Notes: generated by a model not told the origin, from the sequence alone. A stretch of 64,000 bases of DNA from SZUA-444 sp965226565 (GCA_965226565.1 CBDDDI010000004.1:310001-374000), one strand, 5' to 3'; shown: positions 51,499-61,554, numbered from the stretch's first letter. Made by a program: numbers and translations.

Positions 51499-52918
51499 CA
51501 GTAAGAGTTTAAAGTTTCATATCTGGACTCATTTTATGGTTTTCACTGTATCTATTTTACTTGTAATATGGTTGTTTTTAATTGTATTTTTAGAAACATA
51601 TTATAAATATATTAAAACTAATGAAATGAAAAAAGCAGTTAATACTATACAAGTATCATATGGTTCTTTAGCATTTCATGATATATTAGACAGACTAGCT
51701 GTTATTAACAATATGTGTATAATTGTAACAGATAGAGCTGGCAATGTTTTATACTCAAAACAAATGCTTGCTGGTCAATGTTATATTCATAGCGAAAACA
51801 TGCTTATGACTTTTGGTCTTAAAAACAAACTATTAGATAGTGGTAAAGATGCTCTTTATTTTGATGTTAATAATGATATTCTTTTGAATAAAACTCTTGC
51901 TTGTGCTATTAAACTTAAAATTGATGGTGAACTTGATGGATTTGCTTTTTTGAATACTTTAGTTGTACCTGCTGAATCCACTATAACCATTATTAAAAAG
52001 CAACTTTTGATAATAACCATTATTGTTTTTGGGCTTGCTTTTATAATCACTTTATTTATTTCTAACAAAATTTCAAAACCAATTGTTAATATCACTAAAT
52101 CTGCTAAAAAGTTTGCTAAAGGTGATTATTCTATTGACTTTGATAGCGGTGGTGAATATCTTGAAGTTCAGCAATTAGCTAGCACTTTAAATCATGCTGG
52201 TCGTGAAATTTCAAAAGTTGATAATTTAAGAAAAGAACTAATTGCTAATGCCTCACATGATATACGAACTCCTCTTACGATTATTAAAGCTTATGCTGAA
52301 ATGATTAGAGATTTATCTGGTGATAACAAAGAAAAAAGAGAACAACATATAAACGTTATTATTGATGAATCGAATAGATTGTCTAAACTCGTTACAGGTT
52401 TATTAGAATTATCTCAACTTGAAACTGGAAACACAAAACTTAATATCTCTGAGTTTAATATAACTGAATTATTACAAGATGTATTAAGTAGATATCAAAT
52501 ATATCAAGAAAGAGATGGATATACTTTTGAACTAATTTTATCTGATGAAGTTTCTGTAAAAGCTGATAAAGCTAGGATAGAACAGGTTTTATACAACTTT
52601 ATCAACAATGCTGTGAATTACACAGGCGAAGATAAAAAAGTAATAATTGAACAAATTAACACATCTGATGGTGTTAGAATAGAAATAACTGATACTGGAG
52701 ATGGAATTAAAAAAGATATGCTTCCTGTTGTTTTTGACAGATATTATCGTGAGAAAAAATACGAACGAGAAGTTATTGGATCTGGTATTGGTCTTTCAAT
52801 TGTAAAACAAATTTTAAAATTACACCAATTTCCTTTTGGAGTTCAAAGCTCTGAAGGTAATGGTAGTACATTCTGGTTTGAAATTAAACAAGAACCAACT
52901 GATTTATCAATTAAATAA
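51485..52918 (+). CDS. Sensor histidine kinase
   Basis: Membrane kinase partner of the preceding regulator, 477 residues. It has a membrane helix (about 14-36), an extracytoplasmic region of about 130 residues, a second helix (about 168-190), a HAMP domain (ISKPIVNITKSAKKFAKGDY), the H-box ASHDIRTPLT with H258, and the ATPase N, G1 and G2 boxes (NFINNAVNYT, ITDTGDGIKK, GSGIGLSI). The start is a TTG overlapping the regulator gene; no ATG is well placed before the first helix. The extracytoplasmic part has no domain I recognise. Confidence 0.94.
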   Translation: MKKSNSKSLKFHIWTHFMVFTVSILLVIWLFLIVFLETYYKYIKTNEMKKAVNTIQVSYGSLAFHDILDRLAVINNMCIIVTDRAGNVLYSKQMLAGQCYIHSENMLMTFGLKNKLLDSGKDALYFDVNNDILLNKTLACAIKLKIDGELDGFAFLNTLVVPAESTITIIKKQLLIITIIVFGLAFIITLFISNKISKPIVNITKSAKKFAKGDYSIDFDSGGEYLEVQQLASTLNHAGREISKVDNLRKELIANASHDIRTPLTIIKAYAEMIRDLSGDNKEKREQHINVIIDESNRLSKLVTGLLELSQLETGNTKLNISEFNITELLQDVLSRYQIYQERDGYTFELILSDEVSVKADKARIEQVLYNFINNAVNYTGEDKKVIIEQINTSDGVRIEITDTGDGIKKDMLPVVFDRYYREKKYEREVIGSGIGLSIVKQILKLHQFPFGVQSSEGNGSTFWFEIKQEPTDLSIK

Positions 52919-52924
52919 GCTTTC

Positions 52925-52957
52925 ACTGGATAGTTTAAATACTATCCAGTTTTTTTG
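52925..52957 (+). terminator. Terminator of the two-component operon
   Basis: Ten-base perfect stem ACTGGATAGT / ACTATCCAGT with loop TTAAAT and seven Ts. Confidence 0.94.
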
Positions 52958-52961
52958 CATA

Positions 52962-52991
52962 AAAATAAAGGCTCACTAAAATGTGAGCCTT
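52962..52991 (-). terminator. Terminator of secDF
   Basis: Nine-base stem AAGGCTCAC / GTGAGCCTT with T-rich tail on the minus strand, directly beside the terminator of the opposite operon. Confidence 0.9.
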
Positions 52992-53004
52992 ATTATATAA
53001 ACTA

Positions 53005-53952
53005 CTATTTTCTTTTTCTAGATTTATTCTTATTTCTCTTTTGCTTAAAGTTCTGCCAATCAACCCACAATGGACCAGCTATGAAAATTGATGAATACAC
53101 ACCAGAAATCATACCAATTATCAATGGAAATGCAAAACTAAAAATTGAGTTAATATTAAATATCAATGATAAAACAGTTACCGTTGTCATAACCAAAACT
53201 GTTGATATTGTAGTGTTAATTGAACGTACAAGAGATTGATTAATACTTGTATTCATTAGTTCAGCTGTATTAACACCTTTACCAAGCAATTTTTTATTTT
53301 CACGAACACGGTCATAAATAACAATCGTATCATTAACAGAATATCCAAGAACGGTTAAGACTACTGCCATAAAATTCGCATTAATAGGAATATTAAACAG
53401 CAAGAATGTAGCATAGACTATAAAACAGTCATGTATCAAAGCTATAATTGACATTACACCGGCAGAAAAACCACCAATTCTTTTAAATCTAATTGCAACA
53501 TAAACAATCAAAAGAATACTTGCTACAACAACAGCAACCATACATTTTTGGAAAAATGTCTTACCATTTGCAGGTTTAACGTCTTTTGATTGACGAATTT
53601 CAATTTTATTATCAGAATAAGTTTTCTTTAATTCATTAGCAAGATCGCTTTGAACGCTAGAAGACAAACCTTCGCTTGATGGAAATGACAATTCAACATA
53701 AGGTATTTTATCTGTAAAACTTTCACCAGTTTTAACTGTTACTTCTTGATTAACAAAATTCTCAGCAGTATCTTTGAATTTTTGAATATCAAGATCTCCA
53801 GAATAACTATATGAAATAAGTGTTCCACCTTTGAATTCAATATCAACATTAACGCCAAATATAATACTCCAAAGCACAGACAAAATTATAATTGCAGATG
53901 AAATAATATAAAATATTTTTCTTTTTCCAACTATATCACGTGTTTTAGTCAA
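53005..53952 (-). CDS. secF: Protein translocase subunit SecF
   Basis: Membrane subunit that with SecD uses the ion gradient to help the Sec channel. The 315-residue protein has six membrane helices and a periplasmic-type loop; family patterns include DIEFKGGTLISY near the N-terminus, and YSVNDTIVIYDRVREN. I chose the TTG at 53950-53952 because GGAGG lies eight bases upstream; an ATG five codons earlier overlaps that site. It overlaps the end of secD by a few bases, so the two are translated together. Confidence 0.96.
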   Translation of the reverse strand: MTKTRDIVGKRKIFYIISSAIIILSVLWSIIFGVNVDIEFKGGTLISYSYSGDLDIQKFKDTAENFVNQEVTVKTGESFTDKIPYVELSFPSSEGLSSSVQSDLANELKKTYSDNKIEIRQSKDVKPANGKTFFQKCMVAVVVASILLIVYVAIRFKRIGGFSAGVMSIIALIHDCFIVYATFLLFNIPINANFMAVVLTVLGYSVNDTIVIYDRVRENKKLLGKGVNTAELMNTSINQSLVRSINTTISTVLVMTTVTVLSLIFNINSIFSFAFPLIIGMISGVYSSIFIAGPLWVDWQNFKQKRNKNKSRKRK

Positions 53953-55357
53953 CGTCAACACCTCCATATAGTTTTTTATTTTTGAATATTTTAAATTTTG
54001 AAAGTGATGATAACATTAATCTTGATGATGTTACACCAAAGATAAAGTTACATATAACACCAACAATTAGTGTATATCCAAATGAGTAAATCGCACCTGC
54101 TGTTGATGGACCAAACATAAAGAATACTGGTGTAAACAATTTAGCAAACAGGCTGTTTGTTGGACCAAACGCACCCATTAACACTAACGCTACAACAACT
54201 ACAGTAAGGTTACCATCTATAATTGCAGAAGAGGCTCTTTTAAATCCAAGTTCAATTGAACCTTGAAGTGATTTACCTTTTCTTAATTCTTCTTTAATTC
54301 TTTCAGATGTTATAATATTTGCGTCAACACCCATACCAATTGACAAAATAATACCTGCGATACCTGGTATTGTTAATGTGAAACTTGGCAAGTTTCCAAA
54401 GAATCCAGAAACTGCAGCAAGTGATCCAACAACTTGTCCAATCAATGCTAATGATGCCACAAATCCAGGAAGTTTATATATTATTGTAATGAATATTGCA
54501 ACAAGTATAAACGCTACTAACGCAGCTATTGCCATTGCATTTCTTGAATCAAGACCTTGTGATGCTGAAATAACGCTCAAATCTCCTGATTCTAATTTAA
54601 ATGGTAATGCACCTGCATTAATTTTATCAGCAAGAGATTTTACTTCTTCAGCACTAAATGGATTTGATGGATTTCCTTCAATTGTCGCTTTACCATCTGG
54701 TATATGACTCTGAACAGATGGTGATGAGAACATATTGTCATCCATCCATATAGAGATTTGGCCTCTTGTTGCAGCTAATTTTTTAGTTGCATCTGAAAAA
54801 GCTTTTGCTCCATCTTCATTAAACTCAAGACCAACATAATATTCTTTTGTTTCAGGATTAACTGCAGGAGTTGCTTTTTCAACATCTTTACCTGTTAAAA
54901 TAATTGTATCTTTTGTAACGCCTTTTGGCATTCCAGCTTCGTCAACTTCAGCACCTTCTCTAAATGTTAATAATGCTGTTTCACCAATTTCTTTTACAGC
55001 TGATTCTGGATCAAAATCCGCTTCATCAGCTTTCCATGGGAATCTTAAAATGATTTTATCATTTTTATAGTCAACATAAAGCTCTTTATCTGTAATATTG
55101 AGATTTGTTAGACGTTGCTCAATTACAGCTTTTGCTGCATCAAGCTCTTCTTTGGTTGCATCTATTTCTTTTTCTGGACTAAAAGTAACATCAACGCCGC
55201 CTCGTATATCAATACCCCATCTAATATCATTAATTCCTTTTATCCAGGTTGTTTTAACATCGCCATACTGAGTATGTATACCAAATGCTGTTAGATATCC
55301 AAATACTAGTATAAACGCTAGAACGACAAAAAATATTGGTTTTTTTACTCGTCGCAC
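53945..55357 (-). CDS. secD: Protein translocase subunit SecD
   Basis: Partner of SecF in the translocation-assisting complex. The 470-residue protein has an N-terminal helix, a large extracytoplasmic domain beginning GIDIRGGVDVTF (family DxRGG motif), and five more C-terminal helices with IALVAFILVAIFITII and SIGMGVDANIITSERIKEELRKG. Separate SecD and SecF genes are the Clostridia pattern. The start codon is GTG after AGGAGG. It leads a two-gene operon with secF. Confidence 0.97.
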   Translation of the reverse strand: MRRVKKPIFFVVLAFILVFGYLTAFGIHTQYGDVKTTWIKGINDIRWGIDIRGGVDVTFSPEKEIDATKEELDAAKAVIEQRLTNLNITDKELYVDYKNDKIILRFPWKADEADFDPESAVKEIGETALLTFREGAEVDEAGMPKGVTKDTIILTGKDVEKATPAVNPETKEYYVGLEFNEDGAKAFSDATKKLAATRGQISIWMDDNMFSSPSVQSHIPDGKATIEGNPSNPFSAEEVKSLADKINAGALPFKLESGDLSVISASQGLDSRNAMAIAALVAFILVAIFITIIYKLPGFVASLALIGQVVGSLAAVSGFFGNLPSFTLTIPGIAGIILSIGMGVDANIITSERIKEELRKGKSLQGSIELGFKRASSAIIDGNLTVVVVALVLMGAFGPTNSLFAKLFTPVFFMFGPSTAGAIYSFGYTLIVGVICNFIFGVTSSRLMLSSLSKFKIFKNKKLYGGVDVD

Positions 55358-55442
55358 AACTAAACCTCCTATGTTTTTTTGTACATGTCACCATTATAGA
55401 TATATCATATTTGATTAAGCTACAAATAGTATTCACTTAACC

Positions 55443-55471
55443 AGTATAGTATTATTTTGTCTAAAAGTCAA
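55443..55471 (-). promoter_or_regulatory. Promoter of secDF
   Basis: Minus strand TTGACT (55466-55471), 17-base spacer, TATACT (55443-55448), 85 bases before the secD start. Confidence 0.82.
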
Positions 55472-55537
55472 TATTGTTGAAATAATAATTGTTATAATTT
55501 ATCTATTATTGACATAATAAATGCTTAATTTCCATTT

Positions 55538-56968
55538 TTATACAGTCAAAACACCTTTTTCATTTAATATATCTGCATTTTTTTCAACAATAGGAGCAAC
55601 ACATTCTTTAATAAATTCATCAACTTGTTGTGAGCTTCTACCAATAAATTTTTCAGGTTTTAATATCTCATCTACTTCTTCTTTAGTAATCATAAATGCT
55701 TCATCATTTAAAATTCTTTCAATAAGATCGTTTTCTTTACCTTCTTCTTTAACTGCTTTTCCTGCTGCAATTGAATGAAGTCTTAATTTCTCATGTAATT
55801 CTTGACGATCTCCACCTTTTTTAACAGCATTCATCATTATATTTTCTGTAGCCATAAATGGTAACTCTTTCATTACACGTGAATAAACTACTTTTGGATA
55901 AACAACAAGTCCATCTGTTACATTAAGCATAATATTTAATATAGCATCTACTGCAAGGAATGCTTCAGCAACAGAAACACGTTTATTTGCAGAATCATCA
56001 AGTGTTCTTTCAAACCATTGTGTTGCAGAAGTAAATGCTGGATTTAATGTATCAACTATAACGTATCTTGAAAGTGAAGTTATTCTTTCACTACGCATAG
56101 GATTACGTTTATATGGCATTGCTGATGAACCAATTTGATTTTTCTCGAATGGTTCTTCCATTTCTTTAAAATTAGCTAAAATTCTTAAATCATTTGAGAA
56201 TTTACTTGTGCTTTGAGCTATTCCACCTAATGTTGCTAAAACTTGTGCATCAACTTTTCTTGAATAAGTTTGTCCAGAAACAGGAACTACAGAATCAAAC
56301 TCCATTTCTTCACATATAAGTTTTTCTAACTCTTTTATTTTTTCATTATCTCCATTAAATAGCTCAACAAAACTAGCTTGAGTACCTGTTGTACCTTTTT
56401 GTCCAAGTAATTTTAGTGTTGAAATTCTATATTGTATTTCTTCTAAGTCCATTAAAAGCTCATTACACCACAATGTTGCACGTTTTCCTACTGTTGTAAG
56501 CTGTGCAGGTTGAAGATGTGTATACGCAAGCGCTGGCATATCTTTATATTCATCAGCAAATTTAGAAAGCTGTGCAATTACATTTATAAGTTTACGTTCT
56601 ACTATCTTTAAAGCATCTCTCATAACAATAACATCAGTATTATCTCCAACATAACAAGATGTTGCTCCAAGATGAATAATACCTTTTGCTTCTGGACAAC
56701 AAACTCCATAAGTATAAACATGTGCCATTACATCATGTCTTACTTGTGCTTCACGTTTTGCAGCTGTCTCATAATCAATATTATCAATATTTGCTTCAAG
56801 CTGATCAACTTGTTCTTGTGTAATAGATAAACCAAGTTTCATCTCAGCTCTTGCAAGAGCAACCCATAATCTTCTCCATGTTGAGAATTTTTTATCAGCA
56901 GAAAATATATACTGCATTTCTTTACTTGCATATCTAGTGCAAAATGGACTTTCATAGCTATTTGTCAT
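55538..56968 (-). CDS. purB: Adenylosuccinate lyase
   Basis: Catalyses two purine steps: formation of AICAR from SAICAR, and of AMP from adenylosuccinate. The 476-residue protein has the fumarase/aspartase-fold signature GSSAMPYKRNP, the catalytic-loop histidine region in TYGVCCPEAKGIIHLGATSCYVGDN (only region cited, about 85-110) and the AYTHLQPAQ stretch. The ATG at 56966-56968 is nine bases from AAAGGA; a TTG three codons upstream is less likely. It is monocistronic, unlinked to other pur genes here. No clear terminator follows it. Confidence 0.97.
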   Translation of the reverse strand: MTNSYESPFCTRYASKEMQYIFSADKKFSTWRRLWVALARAEMKLGLSITQEQVDQLEANIDNIDYETAAKREAQVRHDVMAHVYTYGVCCPEAKGIIHLGATSCYVGDNTDVIVMRDALKIVERKLINVIAQLSKFADEYKDMPALAYTHLQPAQLTTVGKRATLWCNELLMDLEEIQYRISTLKLLGQKGTTGTQASFVELFNGDNEKIKELEKLICEEMEFDSVVPVSGQTYSRKVDAQVLATLGGIAQSTSKFSNDLRILANFKEMEEPFEKNQIGSSAMPYKRNPMRSERITSLSRYVIVDTLNPAFTSATQWFERTLDDSANKRVSVAEAFLAVDAILNIMLNVTDGLVVYPKVVYSRVMKELPFMATENIMMNAVKKGGDRQELHEKLRLHSIAAGKAVKEEGKENDLIERILNDEAFMITKEEVDEILKPEKFIGRSSQQVDEFIKECVAPIVEKNADILNEKGVLTV

Positions 56969-57060
56969 TAGAAACAATCCTTTCGGTTCAATTAAAACAT
57001 ATAAAATTCTTATCTTTACATTTTATCACATATTAATATTTTTCACAACCAAAAATAAAA

Positions 57061-57080
57061 AAGGCTCAATACTGAGCCTT
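57061..57080 (-). terminator. Terminator of the zinc-ribbon protein gene
   Basis: Eight-base stem AAGGCTCA / TGAGCCTT with loop ATAC and a T-run on the minus strand. The arms match those of the secDF terminator. Confidence 0.88.
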
Positions 57081-57088
57081 TTAAAAAT

Positions 57089-57286
57089 TTATAAAATATC
57101 TGTATTCAAATTTGTGAATAATGACAACTCTCCACATCTTGGACAAATAGCAACTTTTATATCGTTCCTCTTTTTTAAACTTTCATCTCTTTCTTTATTT
57201 GACAACTCTACTCCATACAGTTTACCTTCAACATTTAAATCATAGTTTTCAATCATCTGCGTGTTACATCTAGTACATACTCTCAT
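57089..57286 (-). CDS. Small zinc-ribbon protein of unknown function
   Basis: A 65-residue protein with CTRC at residues 4-7 and CPRC at about 48-51, a treble-clef-like zinc ribbon with about 40 residues between the cysteine pairs. The sequence between is hydrophilic and mixed. No catalytic motif is seen. AGAGGTAATT precedes the ATG. It stands alone between purB and an S41 peptidase gene. Small zinc-ribbon proteins often bind RNA or act as chaperones; no specific role is assigned. Confidence 0.72.
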   Translation of the reverse strand: MRVCTRCNTQMIENYDLNVEGKLYGVELSNKERDESLKKRNDIKVAICPRCGELSLFTNLNTDIL

Positions 57287-57398
57287 AATAATTACCTCTT
57301 ATCTTTAATTTTTTATAATTAGTAAATACTATGCCTCTGCCAGACATATAAGAATATAAATTGCAAAAAATATACATAGACCTCTGTAGTATTATTTA

Positions 57399-58694
57399 TT
57401 AATCTTCGCTTGAGGTTGATTCATCAGTTTTGCTTACATCAGAACTATCCGTTTTGCTTTCGTCTTTTTTACTATTATCATCATCCTTTTTTATAGTGAT
57501 TTCATTTACATCAGGAATCAATACTTCAATTGCTTTACTAAGCTGTACATCAGTTTCTTTATTAAGAGTTTTTAAATATGAATTTGAATATGATTTCATA
57601 TCAACTTCATAGTCTGGTTTTAAACCTACTTTATTAAAATTCTCAGTTTTTGATGTTTGAAATTTTGCAGTAGTAAATACAATTGCACTTCCATCAGTTA
57701 ATTCATGAGTTGTTTGCATAACACCTTTACCATAACTTTGTTCTCCAACTAAAACTGCTTTTCCAAAGTCATGTAATGCTGATGCAAATAATTCACTTGC
57801 ACTTGCTGTATTTTTATTAATAATAACTGCCATTGGTAAATCAACTTGTTCTTTATCAGATTCGCCAATAACTTTTGTATTATCATCTTTATATGTTGCA
57901 GTTGCAATTGTTCCTTCTGGAACTAAACTATCAATCATCTTTATTGTTGGATCCAAAAGTCCACCAGTATTGTTTCTTAAATCAAATACAATACCTTTTA
58001 CTTTTTTTTGCTGCAACATTGATAAATCTGCTAAAAAATCATCTTTTGTTTGGTTATTAAAAGTATTTATTTTCATATAACCTATATCATCAATGATTTT
58101 AGTTTCAACAGACACAATTTCTAGTTGTCTTCTTGTAAGTGTAACTTTTTTATCTTTATTTGAACTTCTAAAAGTCAAATCAATTTTAGTTCCAGCTTCT
58201 CCTGATATCTTTTTAATAGCTTCATCATATCCTATTGTTGTTACAGATTGGCCATTAATTTTTACAATCAGATCTCCATATTTGATTCCAGCTTCACTTG
58301 CTGATGAATCTGCTGAAACTTCTTCTACAAATATATATCCACTTTGATCAGCAGATACAGTTACTCCTATTCCTACTCGTATACCATTATCTGCATTCTT
58401 TTCTCTTACATTCTCTTCTGGTGATAAATATCTTGCATAAGGATCATTTAAAATTTTTATATATCCTTCAGATAATGCATCAGATAATTTTTGATCATCC
58501 ACATCACCAATGTAATTACTTCTTATTTGATTTCCTATTACATCTAATTTGCTATATATAGCTTCACGTTCTTTTACATTTTGAATACTTCTATTAAATA
58601 TTTCAAAATTAAAACTAGATGTCAATATAAACGTTAACCCTGCTACAAGAGCCACAAGAGTTATTGTTAATCCAAGTGATATTTTCTTATTCAT
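57399..58694 (-). CDS. S41 family carboxy-terminal processing peptidase
   Basis: Serine protease (CtpA-like) anchored by an N-terminal membrane helix (about 7-28) and acting outside the membrane. The 431-residue protein has an N-terminal helical domain, a PDZ domain (about 105-190; GIGVTVSA... GDLIVKINGQSV) and the S41 catalytic domain with the nucleophile serine in NTASASELFASAL and the general-base Lys in GEQSYGKGV. The last 40 residues are an acidic low-complexity tail rich in Asp, Ser and Lys. It lies beside the ftsEX/M23 cluster and probably processes wall enzymes or secreted proteins. Confidence 0.94.
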   Translation of the reverse strand: MNKKISLGLTITLVALVAGLTFILTSSFNFEIFNRSIQNVKEREAIYSKLDVIGNQIRSNYIGDVDDQKLSDALSEGYIKILNDPYARYLSPEENVREKNADNGIRVGIGVTVSADQSGYIFVEEVSADSSASEAGIKYGDLIVKINGQSVTTIGYDEAIKKISGEAGTKIDLTFRSSNKDKKVTLTRRQLEIVSVETKIIDDIGYMKINTFNNQTKDDFLADLSMLQQKKVKGIVFDLRNNTGGLLDPTIKMIDSLVPEGTIATATYKDDNTKVIGESDKEQVDLPMAVIINKNTASASELFASALHDFGKAVLVGEQSYGKGVMQTTHELTDGSAIVFTTAKFQTSKTENFNKVGLKPDYEVDMKSYSNSYLKTLNKETDVQLSKAIEVLIPDVNEITIKKDDDNSKKDESKTDSSDVSKTDESTSSED

Positions 58695-58721
58695 ATTTTT
58701 TCCTTTTCAAAAGTTATTAAA

Positions 58722-58758
58722 GACAAAAACCTACCACCTTTTGGTTATTAGTGGCAGG
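58722..58758 (-). terminator. Terminator of the M23-ftsX-ftsE transcript
   Basis: Stem CCTGCCAC / GTGGTAGG with one G-U pair and an AT-rich loop, followed by TTTTTG on the minus strand. Confidence 0.82.
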
Positions 58759-58767
58759 TAATAGCTA

Positions 58768-59964
58768 TTAATACGGTCTTACAAATTTTTGAGGATCAAG
58801 TTTTTGTGTCCCCTGTCTTATTTCAAAGTGCAAATGAGCGCCTGTTGAAAAACCTGTGCTTCCAACATATGCTATAGTTTGACCTGCACTTACATACTGT
58901 CCTGCTTTTACTGCTAATCTTGAACAATGTCCATACACAGTAGAATATCCATCTCCATGATCAATAGCTACATATTTACCATAACTATATCCTGGAATAT
59001 CATTTTTAAATGCTACTATTACTTTACCACTCGCAGAAGCTGAAATTGGTTTTCCATATATGTATTTTCCACCAGAACTAGCAATATCTATACCTTTATG
59101 GAAGTTCCTTCTACCATAAATCGTTCTCCATCCAAAAGGTGATGATATGTATGGAAAGTTTGCAACTGGCCATCTGAATTTACCATTGAATTTTATATTA
59201 CTGCCTTCTTGCTGCTTTCTAATTAATTCATCAAGCTCTTTTTCAGCTCTTTCTTCTGCAGCTTGTTGTGCATCTGTCATATTCTTATACTTTTGAGCAA
59301 GATTCTCTTGCTGTTTTATTATAGATTGACTTTGTGAATAAAGTTTTTCTAATTTATTCAATATACCTTGTTGCTCTTTTTGAGATTTTTCAAGATCTTT
59401 TCTATCATTTTCAAGTTTTGCTTTTGTTGCTTCATGCTCTTTTTTCAATTTAATCAAATTATCAATAATTTGATTATCATGTTCAGCTACACGTTCAACA
59501 AGTTCCATTTTCATCAAAACATCAAAAAAATCTGTTGCACCAAGCATAACTGATGCTAATGATTCATTTCCAGATAAATACATAGCACGTAATCTTGATT
59601 TAAAATCCTCTATACCTTTTTCTATCTGTTTTTCTTGCTCTTCTATTCTTTTTGTTTCTGCATTTATATTTGTTTCTAATGCAGTAATTTGTTGTTTAAA
59701 CTTAGCAATCAATGCTTCATTTGTTGAAATTTGTCCAGATATAGCAGCTTGCTTCTCTTTTTCTTTTTGAGCATTATTTTTTGCATTATCTGCTATAGCT
59801 TTATATTCTTTTTGTTTTTGTTTTAGCTCTTTAATTTCTTTTTGTAATTGAGAAACTGAAGTAGCTTCAACTTTAATTTCGTTAGATTCTACGTAGTTAA
59901 AAGAGATTAAACATATTGTAAATACAATAATTAGTGACACAATTCTACCAAATTTCGTTTTCAT
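58768..59964 (-). CDS. M23 metallopeptidase with N-terminal coiled coil (EnvC-like)
   Basis: Secreted or membrane-tethered peptidoglycan hydrolase of 398 residues. The N-terminal signal helix is followed by two coiled-coil stretches (about 30-120 and 150-245) and a C-terminal LytM/M23 domain (about 275-398). The zinc ligands are seen in NFHKGIDIA and HLHFEIRQG. The coiled coil is the part that binds FtsX in EnvC and PcsB-type hydrolases. The ATG at 59962-59964 follows GGAGG; an ATG four codons earlier overlaps that site. It follows ftsX by 12 bases, suggesting direct functional pairing. Confidence 0.93.
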   Translation of the reverse strand: MKTKFGRIVSLIIVFTICLISFNYVESNEIKVEATSVSQLQKEIKELKQKQKEYKAIADNAKNNAQKEKEKQAAISGQISTNEALIAKFKQQITALETNINAETKRIEEQEKQIEKGIEDFKSRLRAMYLSGNESLASVMLGATDFFDVLMKMELVERVAEHDNQIIDNLIKLKKEHEATKAKLENDRKDLEKSQKEQQGILNKLEKLYSQSQSIIKQQENLAQKYKNMTDAQQAAEERAEKELDELIRKQQEGSNIKFNGKFRWPVANFPYISSPFGWRTIYGRRNFHKGIDIASSGGKYIYGKPISASASGKVIVAFKNDIPGYSYGKYVAIDHGDGYSTVYGHCSRLAVKAGQYVSAGQTIAYVGSTGFSTGAHLHFEIRQGTQKLDPQKFVRPY

Positions 59965-59975
59965 TACAACCTCCA

Positions 59976-60881
59976 TTAAACTTTCAAATGTTTTCGTGTA
60001 CTGGTAACAGTTCCAAACACACCAAGCAACACACCTGATGCTATATATGCAAATGCTACAGATACAAATATCTTATTGAAAGGAAGCATGCTTCCTGTTC
60101 CAAACAAAGAATTCATAGTATAATTTGATGTTAAAGTTTCATAAAGTGTTTCATAAACATACTTTGTTACCAAAAGTGCAATTGACGAGGATATTAGTCC
60201 AAGCAATAAACCTTCTATAAAAAATGGAATTCTAATAAACGTATTGGTTGCGCCAACATATTTCATTATGTTAATTTCTTTTCTTCTTGCAAAAACGCTG
60301 CTTCTAATAGAATTAGATATAATTACAACACAAACTATTACAAGAGAAACAAGTAAAATAGTTGAAATAACAGTTGCTATTGATCTCAAATTAACCAAAA
60401 TATCAGCGAAATCATTAGGCACTTTTACTGATTCAATGCCATCATATGTAGATATTTCATTTGCTGTTTGAGTCAATTTAGCAATATCATCTATTCTTAC
60501 TCTATATGTATGTGGTAATGGATTAGAATCTGCATAATCAAAAAGCTCTTTTTGCTCTGGCGGCATGCTTTCAACCATTTCTTTCCATGCCTCATCTTTA
60601 GAGAAAAATACAACTGTTTTGACATTGTTAGTAGATCCTATTTTCTTACCAAGCAATGTTAAATCTTCATCTTTGAGATTATCTTTTACTACAATTACAA
60701 CCTCATTTTTATCTTCTATGCTACTAATAATACGGCTAACATTGATTGTTAATAAAACAGATAAACCTACCATTAATAGAGATACAAGCATTATACAAAA
60801 TGATGCAAAAGACATAAATAAATTATTTTTTATGCCACTTACACCTTGTTTAATTAAATACTTAAAACTATTAATCTTCAT
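59976..60881 (-). CDS. ftsX: Cell division protein FtsX (ABC-type permease)
   Basis: Membrane partner of FtsE that transmits ATP hydrolysis to an extracellular hydrolase. The 301-residue form has an N-terminal helix, an extracytoplasmic domain (about 40-165) that should bind the coiled coil of the adjacent M23 protein, and three C-terminal helices with RRKEINIMKYVGATNTFIRIPF, a family signature. The ATG at 60879-60881 has GGAGG; it overlaps the end of ftsE by 11 bases. Confidence 0.97.
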   Translation of the reverse strand: MKINSFKYLIKQGVSGIKNNLFMSFASFCIMLVSLLMVGLSVLLTINVSRIISSIEDKNEVVIVVKDNLKDEDLTLLGKKIGSTNNVKTVVFFSKDEAWKEMVESMPPEQKELFDYADSNPLPHTYRVRIDDIAKLTQTANEISTYDGIESVKVPNDFADILVNLRSIATVISTILLVSLVIVCVVIISNSIRSSVFARRKEINIMKYVGATNTFIRIPFFIEGLLLGLISSSIALLVTKYVYETLYETLTSNYTMNSLFGTGSMLPFNKIFVSVAFAYIASGVLLGVFGTVTSTRKHLKV

Positions 60882-61554
60882 AAGCACCTCCGATTACTTC
60901 ATCGAAAGCTATTCCACCAGAATGAACATTAATAATTCTACCACCATAATATTTTACAATATCATGCTCATGAGTTACCATCAAAACAGTTGTTCCAGCA
61001 TCATTAATGCTTTTTATCAAATCAACTATTTCGTATGATAATTCTGGATCAATATTTCCTGTTGGCTCGTCAGCAATAATTAATGATGGATCATTAACCA
61101 AAGCTCTTGCAATAGCAATACGCTGTTGCTCACCACCAGAAAGTTGATGTGGATATTTTTTCGCCTTATGTGTTAGACCTACAAGGTTAAGTACATAAGG
61201 AACTCTGCTTCTTATATATTTTGTAGGAGCATTAATTACTCTTAATACAAATGCGATATTATCGTAAACAGTCATAGATGGTATAAGTCTAAAATCTTGA
61301 AAGACTACACCAATTGTTCTTCTAAGCATAGGAATTTGAGAACGTTTCATTCTAGCTAAATTAAAACCATTTACAAAAACATTTCCTGATGTTGCATCAA
61401 CTTCTTTTAAAAGAAGTTTTATCATAGTACTTTTTCCAGCACCAGAGGAGCCTACAATAAATGCAAACTCTCCATCATTTATTTTTAAATTAATATTTGA
61501 TAGTGCGTCAACTTTTCCTGAATAGGTTACAGATACATCTCTAAATTCAACCAC
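60871..61554 (-). CDS. ftsE: Cell division ATP-binding protein FtsE
   Basis: ATPase that powers FtsX-dependent activation of wall hydrolases at division. The 227-residue protein has Walker A (GSSGAGKST), the signature LSGGEQQR, Walker B (LIIADEPTGNID) and the H-loop (VTHEHD). The start is GTG with AAAGGCGGTG upstream. Genes run ftsE-ftsX-M23 on one transcript, ending at the terminator near 58740. Confidence 0.98.
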   Translation of the reverse strand: MVEFRDVSVTYSGKVDALSNINLKINDGEFAFIVGSSGAGKSTMIKLLLKEVDATSGNVFVNGFNLARMKRSQIPMLRRTIGVVFQDFRLIPSMTVYDNIAFVLRVINAPTKYIRSRVPYVLNLVGLTHKAKKYPHQLSGGEQQRIAIARALVNDPSLIIADEPTGNIDPELSYEIVDLIKSINDAGTTVLMVTHEHDIVKYYGGRIINVHSGGIAFDEVIGGAYED

